In this document: positions 13,767 to 21,101 of the stretch, one piece after another
Position numbering within the stretch: the first letter of the stretch is position 1
How the letters are laid out: every line of letters starts with the position of its first letter
IMG/VR virus record: IMGVR_UViG_3300020207_001184
Location: 1-21,101 of that record
Length of the DNA: 21,101 bases
Source of the DNA: a virus
Reading direction: 5' to 3' (one strand)
Position numbers and translations under genes: made by a program
The notes under the pieces: generated by a model
Told to the model about the DNA's origin: nothing
The model's database searches: none
What the model saw: only the letters and a program-made list of their open reading frames with translations

Positions 13767-14213
13767 TTATTTTTTATCTCTGAATTTTAGAGTTTCTAGT
13801 ATAAAATCTTGTGAATGACGCTCTATTACATTTAAATCATCTTTAACGTCTTCATACTTTTCAAGTTTACCACTGCGTCTATTTAATACATATCCGTCAA
13901 CAACACATATCAAATATATGTCGCCATGTAGCAAATCATGTACTAATAATAATTCTGGATTTTTATTTGAATGTGAATGATGTACTGTATAAAAACAACC
14001 TAAACCATTACCGCTATTTGTGTAAAACTCTTCGTTAATATATTCCCAAACATCAGGCCAAGTTTTTGGATTATCATAGTCAAATCCTTGAGCATGATAA
14101 TCCAATTGTTTCCACCAGTCTATGACTTCTTGTAAGTTTTTTTCTGTAAAGTTATTTTTAACTTTCAGACGTAATTGACGCCACTCATAAAGTAGCGTAG
14201 ATTTGTCTTTCAT
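13767..14213 (-). CDS. Conserved-type phage protein, unknown function
   Basis: 148 residues, mixed alpha/beta, Trp-rich in the first half (YEWRQLRLK, VIDWWKQLDYHAQGFDYDNPKTWPDVWEYI), then a His-rich strand region (CFYTVHHSHS, LLVHDLLHGDIYLICVVDG). I cannot assign a family. The ATG follows the stop of the 827-aa gene with no gap (TAAATG), so it is probably co-translated with the fibre protein and might be its chaperone or attachment factor; that is inference from position only. No signal peptide or membrane segment. Confidence 0.7.
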   Translation of the reverse strand: MKDKSTLLYEWRQLRLKVKNNFTEKNLQEVIDWWKQLDYHAQGFDYDNPKTWPDVWEYINEEFYTNSGNGLGCFYTVHHSHSNKNPELLLVHDLLHGDIYLICVVDGYVLNRRSGKLEKYEDVKDDLNVIERHSQDFILETLKFRDKK

Positions 14214-16697
14214 TTACATTGACCATCTTTTTACTGTGTAACTAATTTCTGTAGTCCATCCTGAATCTTGTGTAAAATATATTTGTAAGTCATTGCCTAA
14301 TTCTGCTACAGAATCAAGATTTACTTGTTGCGTTTCAGATAAGAATGTTGTCACATCCCAATTTGGATCTGAGTTTTCACAAATAACATCATCTCCAACT
14401 TGTATTGTTCTGACATTATCAATTGAATTCATAACTGTTTCTAAGTAGTTATCAATTCTAAACTTTTCATCATTTCTAATACGAACAACATCTTGTCTTT
14501 TCACATCAAACTGTATATTAGAAAATTCTGTTTCTGGATACATTGCAGCAAACCCATCATTATTAAAGTCTTGCCAGAATTCAGTATGGTCATCTGTTAG
14601 TTTGGCTTGTGAAATACCATGTGGCCATCCGTTAATAACTTTAAGTTGTCCAGTACGTAAGAACTGTCTACTTGGACTTTTTTGTATTAGCGAATAATCA
14701 ACAAAGAATGTTGTGTTTACATCATAAAGATATCTTAAGAATATACCAGTTTCTTCACTGTATACCTTTTTAAATAAACTAGAACGTCTACCAGTATGAT
14801 GTGATAATGCTGATAGATGCTGGTCTGCGAATAACTGATTATATGAGTTTTCTGTGATTACTTCGACATTTCTGCGAGAACGAGCATAATATGGTGCTTC
14901 AAACTCAGGAACATCAACGTGTTCTACAAATACAGTATCTGCAAAATCAACTTGTTCTGGTGATCCTACACGTTCTTTTGTATAATATAATGATCTGTGT
15001 AGATTGTTATATTCATAATCTGTAAAACTTAGATGACCTTCCCAGTCTCTTTCTCTGATTGTGATTGTCGCCGTCCCGCCTTCTACATCTGGTTTACCAT
15101 ACATTAACTGTTGTGGTAGCATATCTTGTAGAGCAATTTTTTCAGTTAAAAATATAGGAATAAATGTATCATTATATCTGAAATACTGATTTACTTCTTC
15201 AATAGACATACCATCTACACTTTGTCCTTCCGGTATAGAAGCAAGTCTCGGTTCAAGTGAATCAAACTCTGAGATTATAAGTTTTAAACTTTGTTGTAAG
15301 TCTCTACTATAGTCTACATAATAGTCACCGACTACTAACGGATCACCATTACTTCTTTGATCTGGCTTCTCAATAGGTGTTGGTATTAAATCTTGTGTGT
15401 CTATATCAGTTGTATGGAATTGGAAGTCTTCTAAGTTATAAAAATATTTTACTATGACTTCATCTCTACCATTAATCAGTGTTTCGTCTGCTAAGTAAAT
15501 ATCACCATGTACTAACGGTTCGCCGCTATAACCATACATACCAACATCAAAATACCAGAATATTAAATTTGGACTTGTTGCTGGATCAATAATAGAAGCA
15601 TGGTCATAGACAAATGTTACTTCATCTTCTGTACCTTTGAATTTTGTAATCGTTACTTCCCATCTACCGTTTGAATCGAATTCAAATGCATCAACTAAGT
15701 TGTCTGCTAGATGGTGCGTTGTACTATTGTTAACGATAGTCGCTTCGCCGGTTGCGTTATGCTCTTTACCAAGTAAACTCCAACCCCAATTTTTCTTTTT
15801 CCAATAACGAACTGCGCCGTCACCAATAACAACTGAAACATCGCCTACGATTCCTTCAGCATCTAATGGTTTAACCATATCTCCTGTATAGTCAACATCA
15901 GCATTGACTGGCTCGGTAGAACCTGCATCATGTACATTGTCTACTACATGGTGTACCCATTCCGTTCCGTCCCATTCAAACAATCCCCATTCAGATTTAT
16001 TCATATTATAAAAGTCACGTTGCGGTGCGATGTCTTGCGCAAAAATAGGAGTATTATGGCGTAAATATACAGTTACATCTGTTATGTCTCTGATAGGGTC
16101 ATATGATGTTGAAACAACAGAACCTTGTGTGTAATCTTCAACGTCAACTACTTCTAAAACTTCACCGTCGCCATTTAATGGACCAACGCCAGTAGCAGTA
16201 AACTTCACATTGACTTTGTTTTCTTCAGCACCTAGTAATGTGTAATCAGTATTACCCACTACTTTAATTACATAAGTTTTGCCTTTATCTATTTCAGATG
16301 ATTTAACTCTGTCATCAGCATAGATAAACTGTTTTAAATAAACAATCTCACCAGGTGTAAATTCGACTTCACCATCCCACTCTACATTCTGTAGATAAAA
16401 ATGCATAGCATTTATCATAACATCTACATCGGGGACACCTCTTATAACTAAGTCTTCGTCAACCTTTAAACCTAGATGCTGATATGGGTTATCAGAACTA
16501 TCTAACCATGTTTGAATAATAGCATGTGCGTTGGCAAATACATCGAATTGTACTTCATCAATAGACTCATCAATACCAACAAATAATTGATTGGTATCAG
16601 TGGTGAAACCCATTTCACCTGTATCTAATGTGTTCACACCAATGTGTTCACGTAACCCACGTCTTAATAGAATTTTTACGTTTGTTGTCGCCATCAT
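14214..16697 (-). CDS. Large tail-fibre or baseplate structural protein
   Basis: 827 residues. The N-terminus (ILLRRGLREHIG...GEMGFTTDTNQLFVGID, residues about 9-43) matches the RRG...GE-x-G-x-x-x-DT-x-x-x-x-x-G-x pattern of the Mtd-N-type module that anchors phage fibres to the baseplate. A second common tail-fibre module appears at about 145-180 (YVIKVVGNTDYTLLGAE, KFTATGVGPLNGDG). The remaining 600 residues are beta-rich and Asp/Tyr-rich, typical of a fibre or wedge body, with no enzymatic motif seen. Start: ATG at 16697 or 16694, both after AGGAG. A late-type promoter word lies at 16715. A role in receptor contact is likely but not proven. Confidence 0.8.
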   Translation of the reverse strand: MMATTNVKILLRRGLREHIGVNTLDTGEMGFTTDTNQLFVGIDESIDEVQFDVFANAHAIIQTWLDSSDNPYQHLGLKVDEDLVIRGVPDVDVMINAMHFYLQNVEWDGEVEFTPGEIVYLKQFIYADDRVKSSEIDKGKTYVIKVVGNTDYTLLGAEENKVNVKFTATGVGPLNGDGEVLEVVDVEDYTQGSVVSTSYDPIRDITDVTVYLRHNTPIFAQDIAPQRDFYNMNKSEWGLFEWDGTEWVHHVVDNVHDAGSTEPVNADVDYTGDMVKPLDAEGIVGDVSVVIGDGAVRYWKKKNWGWSLLGKEHNATGEATIVNNSTTHHLADNLVDAFEFDSNGRWEVTITKFKGTEDEVTFVYDHASIIDPATSPNLIFWYFDVGMYGYSGEPLVHGDIYLADETLINGRDEVIVKYFYNLEDFQFHTTDIDTQDLIPTPIEKPDQRSNGDPLVVGDYYVDYSRDLQQSLKLIISEFDSLEPRLASIPEGQSVDGMSIEEVNQYFRYNDTFIPIFLTEKIALQDMLPQQLMYGKPDVEGGTATITIRERDWEGHLSFTDYEYNNLHRSLYYTKERVGSPEQVDFADTVFVEHVDVPEFEAPYYARSRRNVEVITENSYNQLFADQHLSALSHHTGRRSSLFKKVYSEETGIFLRYLYDVNTTFFVDYSLIQKSPSRQFLRTGQLKVINGWPHGISQAKLTDDHTEFWQDFNNDGFAAMYPETEFSNIQFDVKRQDVVRIRNDEKFRIDNYLETVMNSIDNVRTIQVGDDVICENSDPNWDVTTFLSETQQVNLDSVAELGNDLQIYFTQDSGWTTEISYTVKRWSM

Positions 16698-16708
16698 GTA
16701 ACTCCTAA

Positions 16709-17404
16709 TTACATGTATTTATCAAAATATGCTTGAACCTTCTCCGCCCATTCTAACGAATATTTTTCAAACTCTTCTCCTTCAACGACAAACTCCTGAT
16801 AATTTCCTAGATTATCTGCTTCTGCATCCCAACCAATCATCATAATGACAATCGTTTTAATATCAGTTCCATATAATTCATTATGTGCTGCTGCGTATGC
16901 CGCACCCTGTAGAAAGTAATCATCGATCCATTCACGTTTCTTTGGCTTGCGTGTAGTCTTAAAGTCAATGATAGCAGGCTTACCTTTATATACACCAACA
17001 CAGTCTGTTGTACCAGCATACAGTCCAGGATAGTATAGCGGAACTTCTGTTCCCCAAACTTCATCAACACTAGACAATCCTTCTCTAATAACAATGTCAG
17101 ATAGTTCTTTTGCCATCTGATGAATTAGATTATTTCCGTCTGGACGACTTTCTTCAAGTATGAATTTTTCTAAATGTAAGTGAACTTGTGTACCAATACC
17201 AGTAGCAAGTCTCATAATTCGATCCGCTTCTTCATCACCAACACGCTTTCGCCATTCGTGTAGTGCTGTCTTATCTTTTAACGCACTTAAAACAGTTGTA
17301 ACGCTTGGTAATGGTTTGCCCCCTGGCGTTTGATAGTGACGGGAACCGTTCACGTTCACTCGCTCCAGGGGGCTATATGTATAAGTTTCTTTTAGCATAC
17401 ACAT
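16709..17404 (-). CDS. PD-(D/E)XK-superfamily exonuclease (Cas4/RecB/MGME1-like)
   Basis: 231 residues. The nuclease core is complete: G-x-x-x-H75-x3-E79 (GTQVHLHLE), E120 (GTEVPLYYPG), D134 (AGTTDCVG), D147-x-K149 (IIDFKTT) and the Q166-x3-Y170 motif (LQGAAYA). Such enzymes degrade or trim DNA ends; in marine T4-like phages a gene of this type sits among virion genes. No Cys cluster for an Fe-S centre is seen, unlike true Cas4. Likely roles are host-DNA degradation, recombination or DNA-end processing. The start could be the ATG at 17404 or 17398; no Shine-Dalgarno is visible, but an ATAGTATACTAT palindrome overlaps the start region. Confidence 0.9.
   Translation of the reverse strand: MCMLKETYTYSPLERVNVNGSRHYQTPGGKPLPSVTTVLSALKDKTALHEWRKRVGDEEADRIMRLATGIGTQVHLHLEKFILEESRPDGNNLIHQMAKELSDIVIREGLSSVDEVWGTEVPLYYPGLYAGTTDCVGVYKGKPAIIDFKTTRKPKKREWIDDYFLQGAAYAAAHNELYGTDIKTIVIMMIGWDAEADNLGNYQEFVVEGEEFEKYSLEWAEKVQAYFDKYM
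16715..16722 (-). promoter_or_regulatory. Late-type promoter before the fibre gene
   Basis: ATAAATAC on the minus strand, embedded in the last codons of the exonuclease gene, about 18 nt before the ATG at 16697, with TTAGGAG between. Confidence 0.45.
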
Positions 17405-17427
17405 AGTATACTATATTTTAAAATGAA

Positions 17428-17922
17428 TTACAAGTGTTTTGTTAATTCTTCAATCATTTTTGCTTTTGTATGTCTGCGGTCTAGTTGAACACCTAGATTT
17501 TCTTCTGCCCATAGATCAATTTCTTTTTTAGTCATAGACATAAAATCCGGTGGATCAGGTGCAAACTGTACAGTAGCTACATGCATATCTTTTGTATCTA
17601 CTACTATGGGATCCACAGAAGTAGTAACAACCAATTCTTCAGTTGCTTGAACTTTTGCTTCAGTTAGTTTCTCTATTTCAGCAGTTGCTTGTTCTAGCTT
17701 TTCTTTTACTAAACGATCATGTTCTTCTTTTTCACGTTGTACTTTAGCAAGATATTTTCTACTTTCTTTTATTTCCAATATCTCTCTGCGTTTTGCTGCT
17801 ACTTCTGGAGGTAGAGCATTAAGTGGATCAGATTTTGCTGCTGCTGCTTTTTCGATAAATTTTGTCATTTCTTTTTTAGAAATAACTTCAATATCTTTAT
17901 TTCCTTTAATAATAAGTGGCAT
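17428..17922 (-). CDS. Coiled-coil protein with HeH/SAP-like C-terminus
   Basis: 164 residues. Residues about 45-95 form a charged coiled coil (EILEIKESRKYLAKVQREKE). A Val/Asp-rich linker follows, then the C-terminal 35 residues (MTKKEIDLWAEENLGVQLD then RRHTKAKMIEEL) fit the helix-extended-helix (HeH) fold, related to SAP/LEM, common at the end of small T4-like marine phage proteins. HeH/SAP domains often bind DNA. A role in head or tail assembly or DNA contact is possible. The ATG follows AGAGGATATAATC; the upstream gene ends 2 nt before. Confidence 0.72.
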   Translation of the reverse strand: MPLIIKGNKDIEVISKKEMTKFIEKAAAAKSDPLNALPPEVAAKRREILEIKESRKYLAKVQREKEEHDRLVKEKLEQATAEIEKLTEAKVQATEELVVTTSVDPIVVDTKDMHVATVQFAPDPPDFMSMTKKEIDLWAEENLGVQLDRRHTKAKMIEELTKHL

Positions 17923-17924
17923 GA

Positions 17925-18236
17925 TTATATCCTCTTCTGTGTTGCTTTTTTAGCAAGTCTTTTAACTGCTTCACGTGATGTATCATCATTGCTAGAGGTT
18001 GGGGCTCCTTCTAGTTCGATGCTATCAATTGTAACATTCTGTACATATTTGCTACTACCTAATAAATCAACTAAACTTTCAGGTGTAACAGAATGTCCCA
18101 AATCTTCTAATTCACGTACCATAATATCAGTACCAATACTAGGAATACCATTGGCTTTTAAGCGAACCAAATACACATTGATATCATTCATAAGTTGCGA
18201 TTTATAATTTTCGCTTAAAAGTGTAGATATTTTCAT
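17925..18236 (-). CDS. Small conserved-type phage protein
   Basis: 103 residues. The segment YLVRLKANGIPSIGTDIMVRELEDLGHSVTPESLVDLL is a helical winged-helix-like pattern with a Gly turn. The C-terminus is basic (AVKRLAKKATQKRI). I recall similar proteins in T4-like cyanophages next to the repeat protein upstream but cannot name a function. The ATG overlaps the stop of the 446-aa gene (TAATG). It might be a small virion or head-assembly component. Confidence 0.65.
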   Translation of the reverse strand: MKISTLLSENYKSQLMNDINVYLVRLKANGIPSIGTDIMVRELEDLGHSVTPESLVDLLGSSKYVQNVTIDSIELEGAPTSSNDDTSREAVKRLAKKATQKRI

Positions 18237-19576
18237 TATCTTTTTGCTCTTCCTAGTGGTTCATCTTCTGGACCAGACATTGATTCATCACCGCCCATAA
18301 TATCAGATTCTATATCTGATTCCATGTCATCGGCCATATCGCCGCCTAATTCTGCATCTGTGGCTGCCATATCTGAAGCAGGAGCTTCTCCTGACAGTAC
18401 TAGCACTGCGTCATTTACTGCATCTTTTGCTGAACGTGCGTTATCTAGTAGACCTGCTACTGCGCCATCTACTGATGACTTAAATGATGCTGCTACTTCA
18501 GGACCATGTGAATATGACATTTCATCTGTAAGTGGTCCTAATTGATCGTTTTGAATTTTACCTAGCTTTTCAATCATATCTTGTAGTTCGTCTACGATAC
18601 CACGTGCAGCCATTGTAATTTCTGCTTCTGCCGCATCACCTTCTAGTAGTGCGTTCAGTTGGGCTAGTAGACCTTCTTCTAGCTTTTCTTTTTTCATTTT
18701 GTATTCCTTTGGTGCTTCATATGAGTTATCATACTTTGTTGTGTTAGTATCGAACTTTGGTGTTTCCGATTCTGTATATAGTGGATTAGTATCATGTGTA
18801 TACGGATCAGCAGGTTTGCGTGATGTATTTTTGATAATCTTTCCTTTTTCTATATTAGAAATTTGTGCTTTATCACCAGTCAAACGCTTTGCAGTTGCTT
18901 GATCCAATCCTGCCAAAAACTTGTTGATTTTGATTTGGTTGTTAGACGCTTTGACTTTCGCCCACTCAGCATCAACATCTTCTGTTGTGTATCTCTTAGG
19001 ATCCAGTTTATATCTACCTTTATCGCCTGGATTTGTTCCAGGAGTTGTGTATCTCTTAGGATCCAGTTTATCTCTACCTTTATCACGTGATTTTGTTAAA
19101 TCAGGACCTGGACCTTTTTTTAAGTACTTGCGGGTATATGCGTCAGTTGCTTTCCCAATAGGATCATTTGTTTTTTCATTTGTTTTTTCTGCTTTTGCTG
19201 CATGTACTGCTTTACGCTGTGCGTCACTTTTGTACTTGCCTTCATCAGTCTTTTGCTTTTTCTTTAAATCATTCTTGCCTTTTCCATCTTCTGCATAGTC
19301 TGGAATGCCATTCTTATTTGCGTCTGGCTTCTTCTTTTCTGCTAGATGTGCTTTTAATAGAACACGAACTGTTTCAAGCATTAGCATATTTTCAATATAT
19401 GCACGGTCTTGATAATCAGAACGCATTGATTTTTTCTTTTCTTCTAACGCTACTTTTGCTTCACGCAGAGATTGTAAATCGCTTTCGATTTCATAACCAA
19501 AGTTTGATTTCATATACTCATTTAGTCGAGTAGAAATCACAACTGGGTTAGTATTATAAAAAATTGTTTTTCTCAT
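18236..19576 (-). CDS. Virion-associated repeat protein with EF-hand-like loop
   Basis: 446 residues. The N-terminal 80 residues are helical and charged. Residues 85-96 (DANKNGIPDYAE) match a 12-residue calcium loop (D85, N87, N89, I91, D93, E96), as in EF-hand or thrombospondin type-3 repeats. A basic Lys/Thr/Gly-rich linker follows, with two copies of DKGR-x-KLDPKRYTT exactly 20 residues apart. The C-terminal part (about 310-446) has helices (IVDELQDMIEKLGKIQNDQL) and a very acidic Asp/Met tail. This resembles structural proteins of T4-like marine phages, but no enzyme activity is indicated. It overlaps the next gene by 1 nt. Confidence 0.7.
   Translation of the reverse strand: MRKTIFYNTNPVVISTRLNEYMKSNFGYEIESDLQSLREAKVALEEKKKSMRSDYQDRAYIENMLMLETVRVLLKAHLAEKKKPDANKNGIPDYAEDGKGKNDLKKKQKTDEGKYKSDAQRKAVHAAKAEKTNEKTNDPIGKATDAYTRKYLKKGPGPDLTKSRDKGRDKLDPKRYTTPGTNPGDKGRYKLDPKRYTTEDVDAEWAKVKASNNQIKINKFLAGLDQATAKRLTGDKAQISNIEKGKIIKNTSRKPADPYTHDTNPLYTESETPKFDTNTTKYDNSYEAPKEYKMKKEKLEEGLLAQLNALLEGDAAEAEITMAARGIVDELQDMIEKLGKIQNDQLGPLTDEMSYSHGPEVAASFKSSVDGAVAGLLDNARSAKDAVNDAVLVLSGEAPASDMAATDAELGGDMADDMESDIESDIMGGDESMSGPEDEPLGRAKR
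18984..19084. repeat. Two 41-bp direct repeats, 60-nt period
   Basis: Copies at 18984-19024 and 19044-19084 differ at one base (tat versus tct at the same place). They encode the repeated DKGR-x-KLDPKRYTT unit of the 446-aa protein. The near identity at DNA level points to a recent tandem duplication. Confidence 0.9.
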
Positions 19577-19589
19577 GGTATTTGCCCCA

Positions 19590-19616
19590 ATACATAAAGT
19601 TATATTATGTATTTAT
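19590..19616 (-). promoter_or_regulatory. Late-type promoter with overlapping inverted repeat
   Basis: ATAAATAC (19616-19609, minus) precedes the 446-aa gene by about 33 nt. A perfect 8-bp inverted repeat ATACATAA/TTATGTAT (19590-19597 and 19605-19612, 7-nt loop) overlaps it, so a start near 19602 would fall in the loop and only read-through RNA would carry the full hairpin. Confidence 0.45.
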
Positions 19617-19638
19617 CATTTAAGTTTACTTTTGGAAT

Positions 19639-20265
19639 TTACTTTACAGACTCATATATAGATTTTATTTTAGTCTTTATACTAGCTGCTTCAGATTTTG
19701 AACGTGAAAATCTTGCTTCTAAAATATCCATTTTTGTAAAATCATTATTCTTTTTAGCTTTCTTCCAAGAGCCTTTATGCTGTAAAGCATCAAAGTACGA
19801 TTGTTCAAATAGAGCATTTGTTGCCATAACTTTTGTTATTTCTGGCGAGTTGATTTTCTTTCCTTCGTTGAGATATTTTGTGATAACGAATGCACTTTCA
19901 TATAGGCATAAGCCTTCAAATAAAGTATCGTTTGTACGGCTATCTCTAATGTCATAATACCCATCGTCAGTTTTCTCCACAGAAAATAATCCTACTTTCA
20001 CGCCGTTTGGAGTCTTAACTGACTCATTTATTGTTGTAGCAACTTTTTTAGAAACATTTGTCGATGCCGAATTAAACGCACTTAAAATGTTTTCCATTGC
20101 TTTAATATCTGCTTCTTTCACACCTGGTGAAGTATCAATAATACCAGCATCCTCTCTCGCTTGTCTTTCAGTAGCCGCTTGTTGCTGAACACCGCTCTTG
20201 TCTCCGTTAAGTGCTTTCATTATGTTCGCCATAGCGTCTACATCTTTTCTGCTAGGTGCTGTCAT
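19639..20265 (-). CDS. Conserved-type phage protein, likely structural
   Basis: 208 residues. The N-terminus MTAPSRKDVDAMANIMKAL is repeated loosely at residues about 51-66 (VKEADIKAMENILSAF), two copies of a short helical unit. The middle is beta-rich (VKVGLFSVEKTDDGYYDIRD). The C-terminus is a basic helix (KSEAASIKTKIKSIYESVK). No enzyme motif. Similar proteins occur near head and tail genes in T4-like marine phages as far as I recall. Strong Shine-Dalgarno (GGAGGAAG) before the ATG; the gene lies 11 nt downstream of the 64-aa gene. Confidence 0.68.
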   Translation of the reverse strand: MTAPSRKDVDAMANIMKALNGDKSGVQQQAATERQAREDAGIIDTSPGVKEADIKAMENILSAFNSASTNVSKKVATTINESVKTPNGVKVGLFSVEKTDDGYYDIRDSRTNDTLFEGLCLYESAFVITKYLNEGKKINSPEITKVMATNALFEQSYFDALQHKGSWKKAKKNNDFTKMDILEARFSRSKSEAASIKTKIKSIYESVK

Positions 20266-20276
20266 TTCTTCCTCCG

Positions 20277-20471
20277 TTAGTTTACACGATAGCCACGTAT
20301 AGTTGGTACTAGAACACCCTTGTGAACTAGACCATCAACTATCACACATTCACGTTCTGATAGTTGTGTTTCATTTACATATTCGTTTTCTGAAAAGAAT
20401 TTAGTAATTAAATCATTCTCTTCTTCAGTGACCATAACATATATGCCACCTAAAACTTCTGTAAGTCTCAT
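20277..20471 (-). CDS. Small winged-helix-like protein, unknown
   Basis: 64 residues. The pattern VTEEENDLITKFF...VNETQLSERECVIVDGLVHKGVLVPTIRGYRV looks like a compact winged helix (helices, then a beta wing at the end), which could bind DNA or act as a small protein adaptor. Not confidently matched to a family. Shine-Dalgarno AAGGAG before the ATG. Confidence 0.62.
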   Translation of the reverse strand: MRLTEVLGGIYVMVTEEENDLITKFFSENEYVNETQLSERECVIVDGLVHKGVLVPTIRGYRVN

Positions 20472-20480
20472 TCAAACTCC

Positions 20481-21011
20481 TTATTGTTTGTTTAGCTTAT
20501 TTAACAAACTTCTAAACTGTGGTGCTGTCTTAGGATCACTTGCTAATGCTCCTACAGACGATGCTTGCTGTGCCATCGCTTTTCGTTGTATAGGTGTTAG
20601 TGGCTGTCCGGCACTTGCTTTATCTAATGCCGATGCTGCCTGGTTTGGAGTAACATCACCTATATTTTTTTTACCTAATTTTGCCATACCTTGAACTGTT
20701 TGCGCTCTTGTTTTAGCATCTGGCATTTGCTGTGCTTGTGCCGCTTGTTGTCTACCCTTCATCTCACTCGGAGATAAAGTTCCACCAGTAGAGTACTGTT
20801 CGCCAATACCAAGACCAAGAATTTCTTGTGCTTCTGATTTGTTTTGATCACGTAATGCTCTCATTAGGTCTACATATTCTTTAAATCCAAGAGATTTCAT
20901 TCTTTTACGCACATCATCATCTGAAGCACCAACTAAATCAGCAATTCCTGTTAGTCTTGTGTTATATGTTTCTGTAAACATACTCTTTTGTATATCTTCT
21001 TTTAAGCCCAT
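20481..21011 (-). CDS. Gln/Ala-rich phage protein, unknown
   Basis: 176 residues. The N-terminal half is helical (IADLVGASDDDVRKRMKSLGFKEYVDLMRALRDQ). The second half is low-complexity, Ala/Gln-rich and helical (QQAAQAQQMPDAKTRAQ). The composition fits a scaffold- or head-completion-type virion protein, but no domain is identifiable. It lies 9 nt upstream of the 64-aa gene and 11 nt downstream of the basic gene at the window edge, so it is part of the same late operon. Confidence 0.66.
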   Translation of the reverse strand: MGLKEDIQKSMFTETYNTRLTGIADLVGASDDDVRKRMKSLGFKEYVDLMRALRDQNKSEAQEILGLGIGEQYSTGGTLSPSEMKGRQQAAQAQQMPDAKTRAQTVQGMAKLGKKNIGDVTPNQAASALDKASAGQPLTPIQRKAMAQQASSVGALASDPKTAPQFRSLLNKLNKQ

Positions 21012-21022
21012 CTTCTTCTCGC

Positions 21023-21101
21023 TTATTTGTTCAGCATCTTTAGACGCTTACTTGCTGGGTTCATACGTTTTGTCATCTTTGCTTTTCTAGCCATTCTTGA
21101 T
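21023..21101 (-). CDS. C-terminal end of a Lys/Arg-rich protein (partial)
   Basis: Reading on the minus strand ends in TAA at 21025-21023. The visible residues are very basic (SRMARKAKMTKRMNPASKR then LKMLNK). The frame stays open to the window edge, so this may be the tail of a larger gene; a complete 23-residue protein from the ATG at 21094 is the alternative. Basic composition could suit nucleic-acid binding, but too little is visible. Confidence 0.4.
   Translation of the reverse strand, partial: SRMARKAKMTKRMNPASKRLKMLNK

Noticed and set aside
17404-17415. ATAGTATACTAT palindrome at the exonuclease start
   Set aside because: Possible operator, but short palindromes are expected at this AT content and it is not repeated at other starts.
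1-21101. Glutamine riboswitch (glnA or downstream-peptide type), as reported with ssrA in related phages
   Set aside because: I looked for the GGAAGTNGG and GAAGGAACGC core on both strands and found no intact copy in this window.
1-21101. CRISPR array, insertion sequence or integrase/attachment site
   Set aside because: No regularly spaced repeats, transposase or integrase genes, or terminal repeats were seen.

Overview
The window reads as part of the genome of a large, AT-rich marine T4-like myovirus, not a bacterial chromosome. Nearly everything lies on the minus strand in tightly packed, often ATGA- or TAATG-overlapping genes. The right half holds virion genes: a PAAR spike tip, a large fibre or baseplate protein with a tropism-determinant-like N-terminus, and several small structural or assembly-type proteins. 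A T4-late-like promoter word (TATAAATA or ATAAATAC) recurs 18-33 nt ahead of starts. The gene mix recalls pelagimyophages of SAR11 and the related methylophage group of OM43. I assign this from recollection of gene content and have not checked it against a database.

Left edge (1-1000): a circularly permuted two-piece tmRNA of alphaproteobacterial type, with acceptor piece, spacer and coding piece encoding the tag ANTNAAPAMAIAA. It starts about 7 nt after an exact TATAAATA. Next come a small exported Cys-containing protein and a small CPHC protein with its own strong early-type promoter. A structured intergenic region follows (917-1019).

Host-takeover operon 1 (1027-3948, minus): a YggX-type iron-trafficking protein, an extended-SDR nucleotide-sugar epimerase, a CDF zinc/cation exporter, a 50-residue membrane protein and three small unknowns. 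It has a plausible extended -10 promoter in the divergent gap. Facing away (4118-4545, plus) are a DUF1127 protein and a small partner, the only confidently plus-strand genes, driven by a late-type promoter.

Host-takeover operon 2 (4558-9298, minus): a complete PrkA kinase / YeaH (DUF444, vWA) / SpoVR trio, all full length with key motifs intact. In bacteria these three genes form a conserved stress and starvation cassette, so finding all of them in a phage is the most striking feature here. It is followed upstream by a GT-A glycosyltransferase and a zeta-like P-loop kinase.

Virion and assembly block (10995-21101, minus): a 687-aa structural protein, PAAR, a small beta-barrel-like protein, a 148-aa unknown, an 827-aa fibre or baseplate protein, a PD-(D/E)XK exonuclease, a coiled-coil protein with a HeH-like C-terminus, a 446-aa repeat protein with an EF-hand-like loop, and several small conserved-type phage proteins. 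The last gene is cut by the window edge. The working picture is a phage that carries translation rescue (tmRNA), metal and iron handling, and a starvation-signalling kinase module to hold a nutrient-limited host in a productive state while the late operons build virions.
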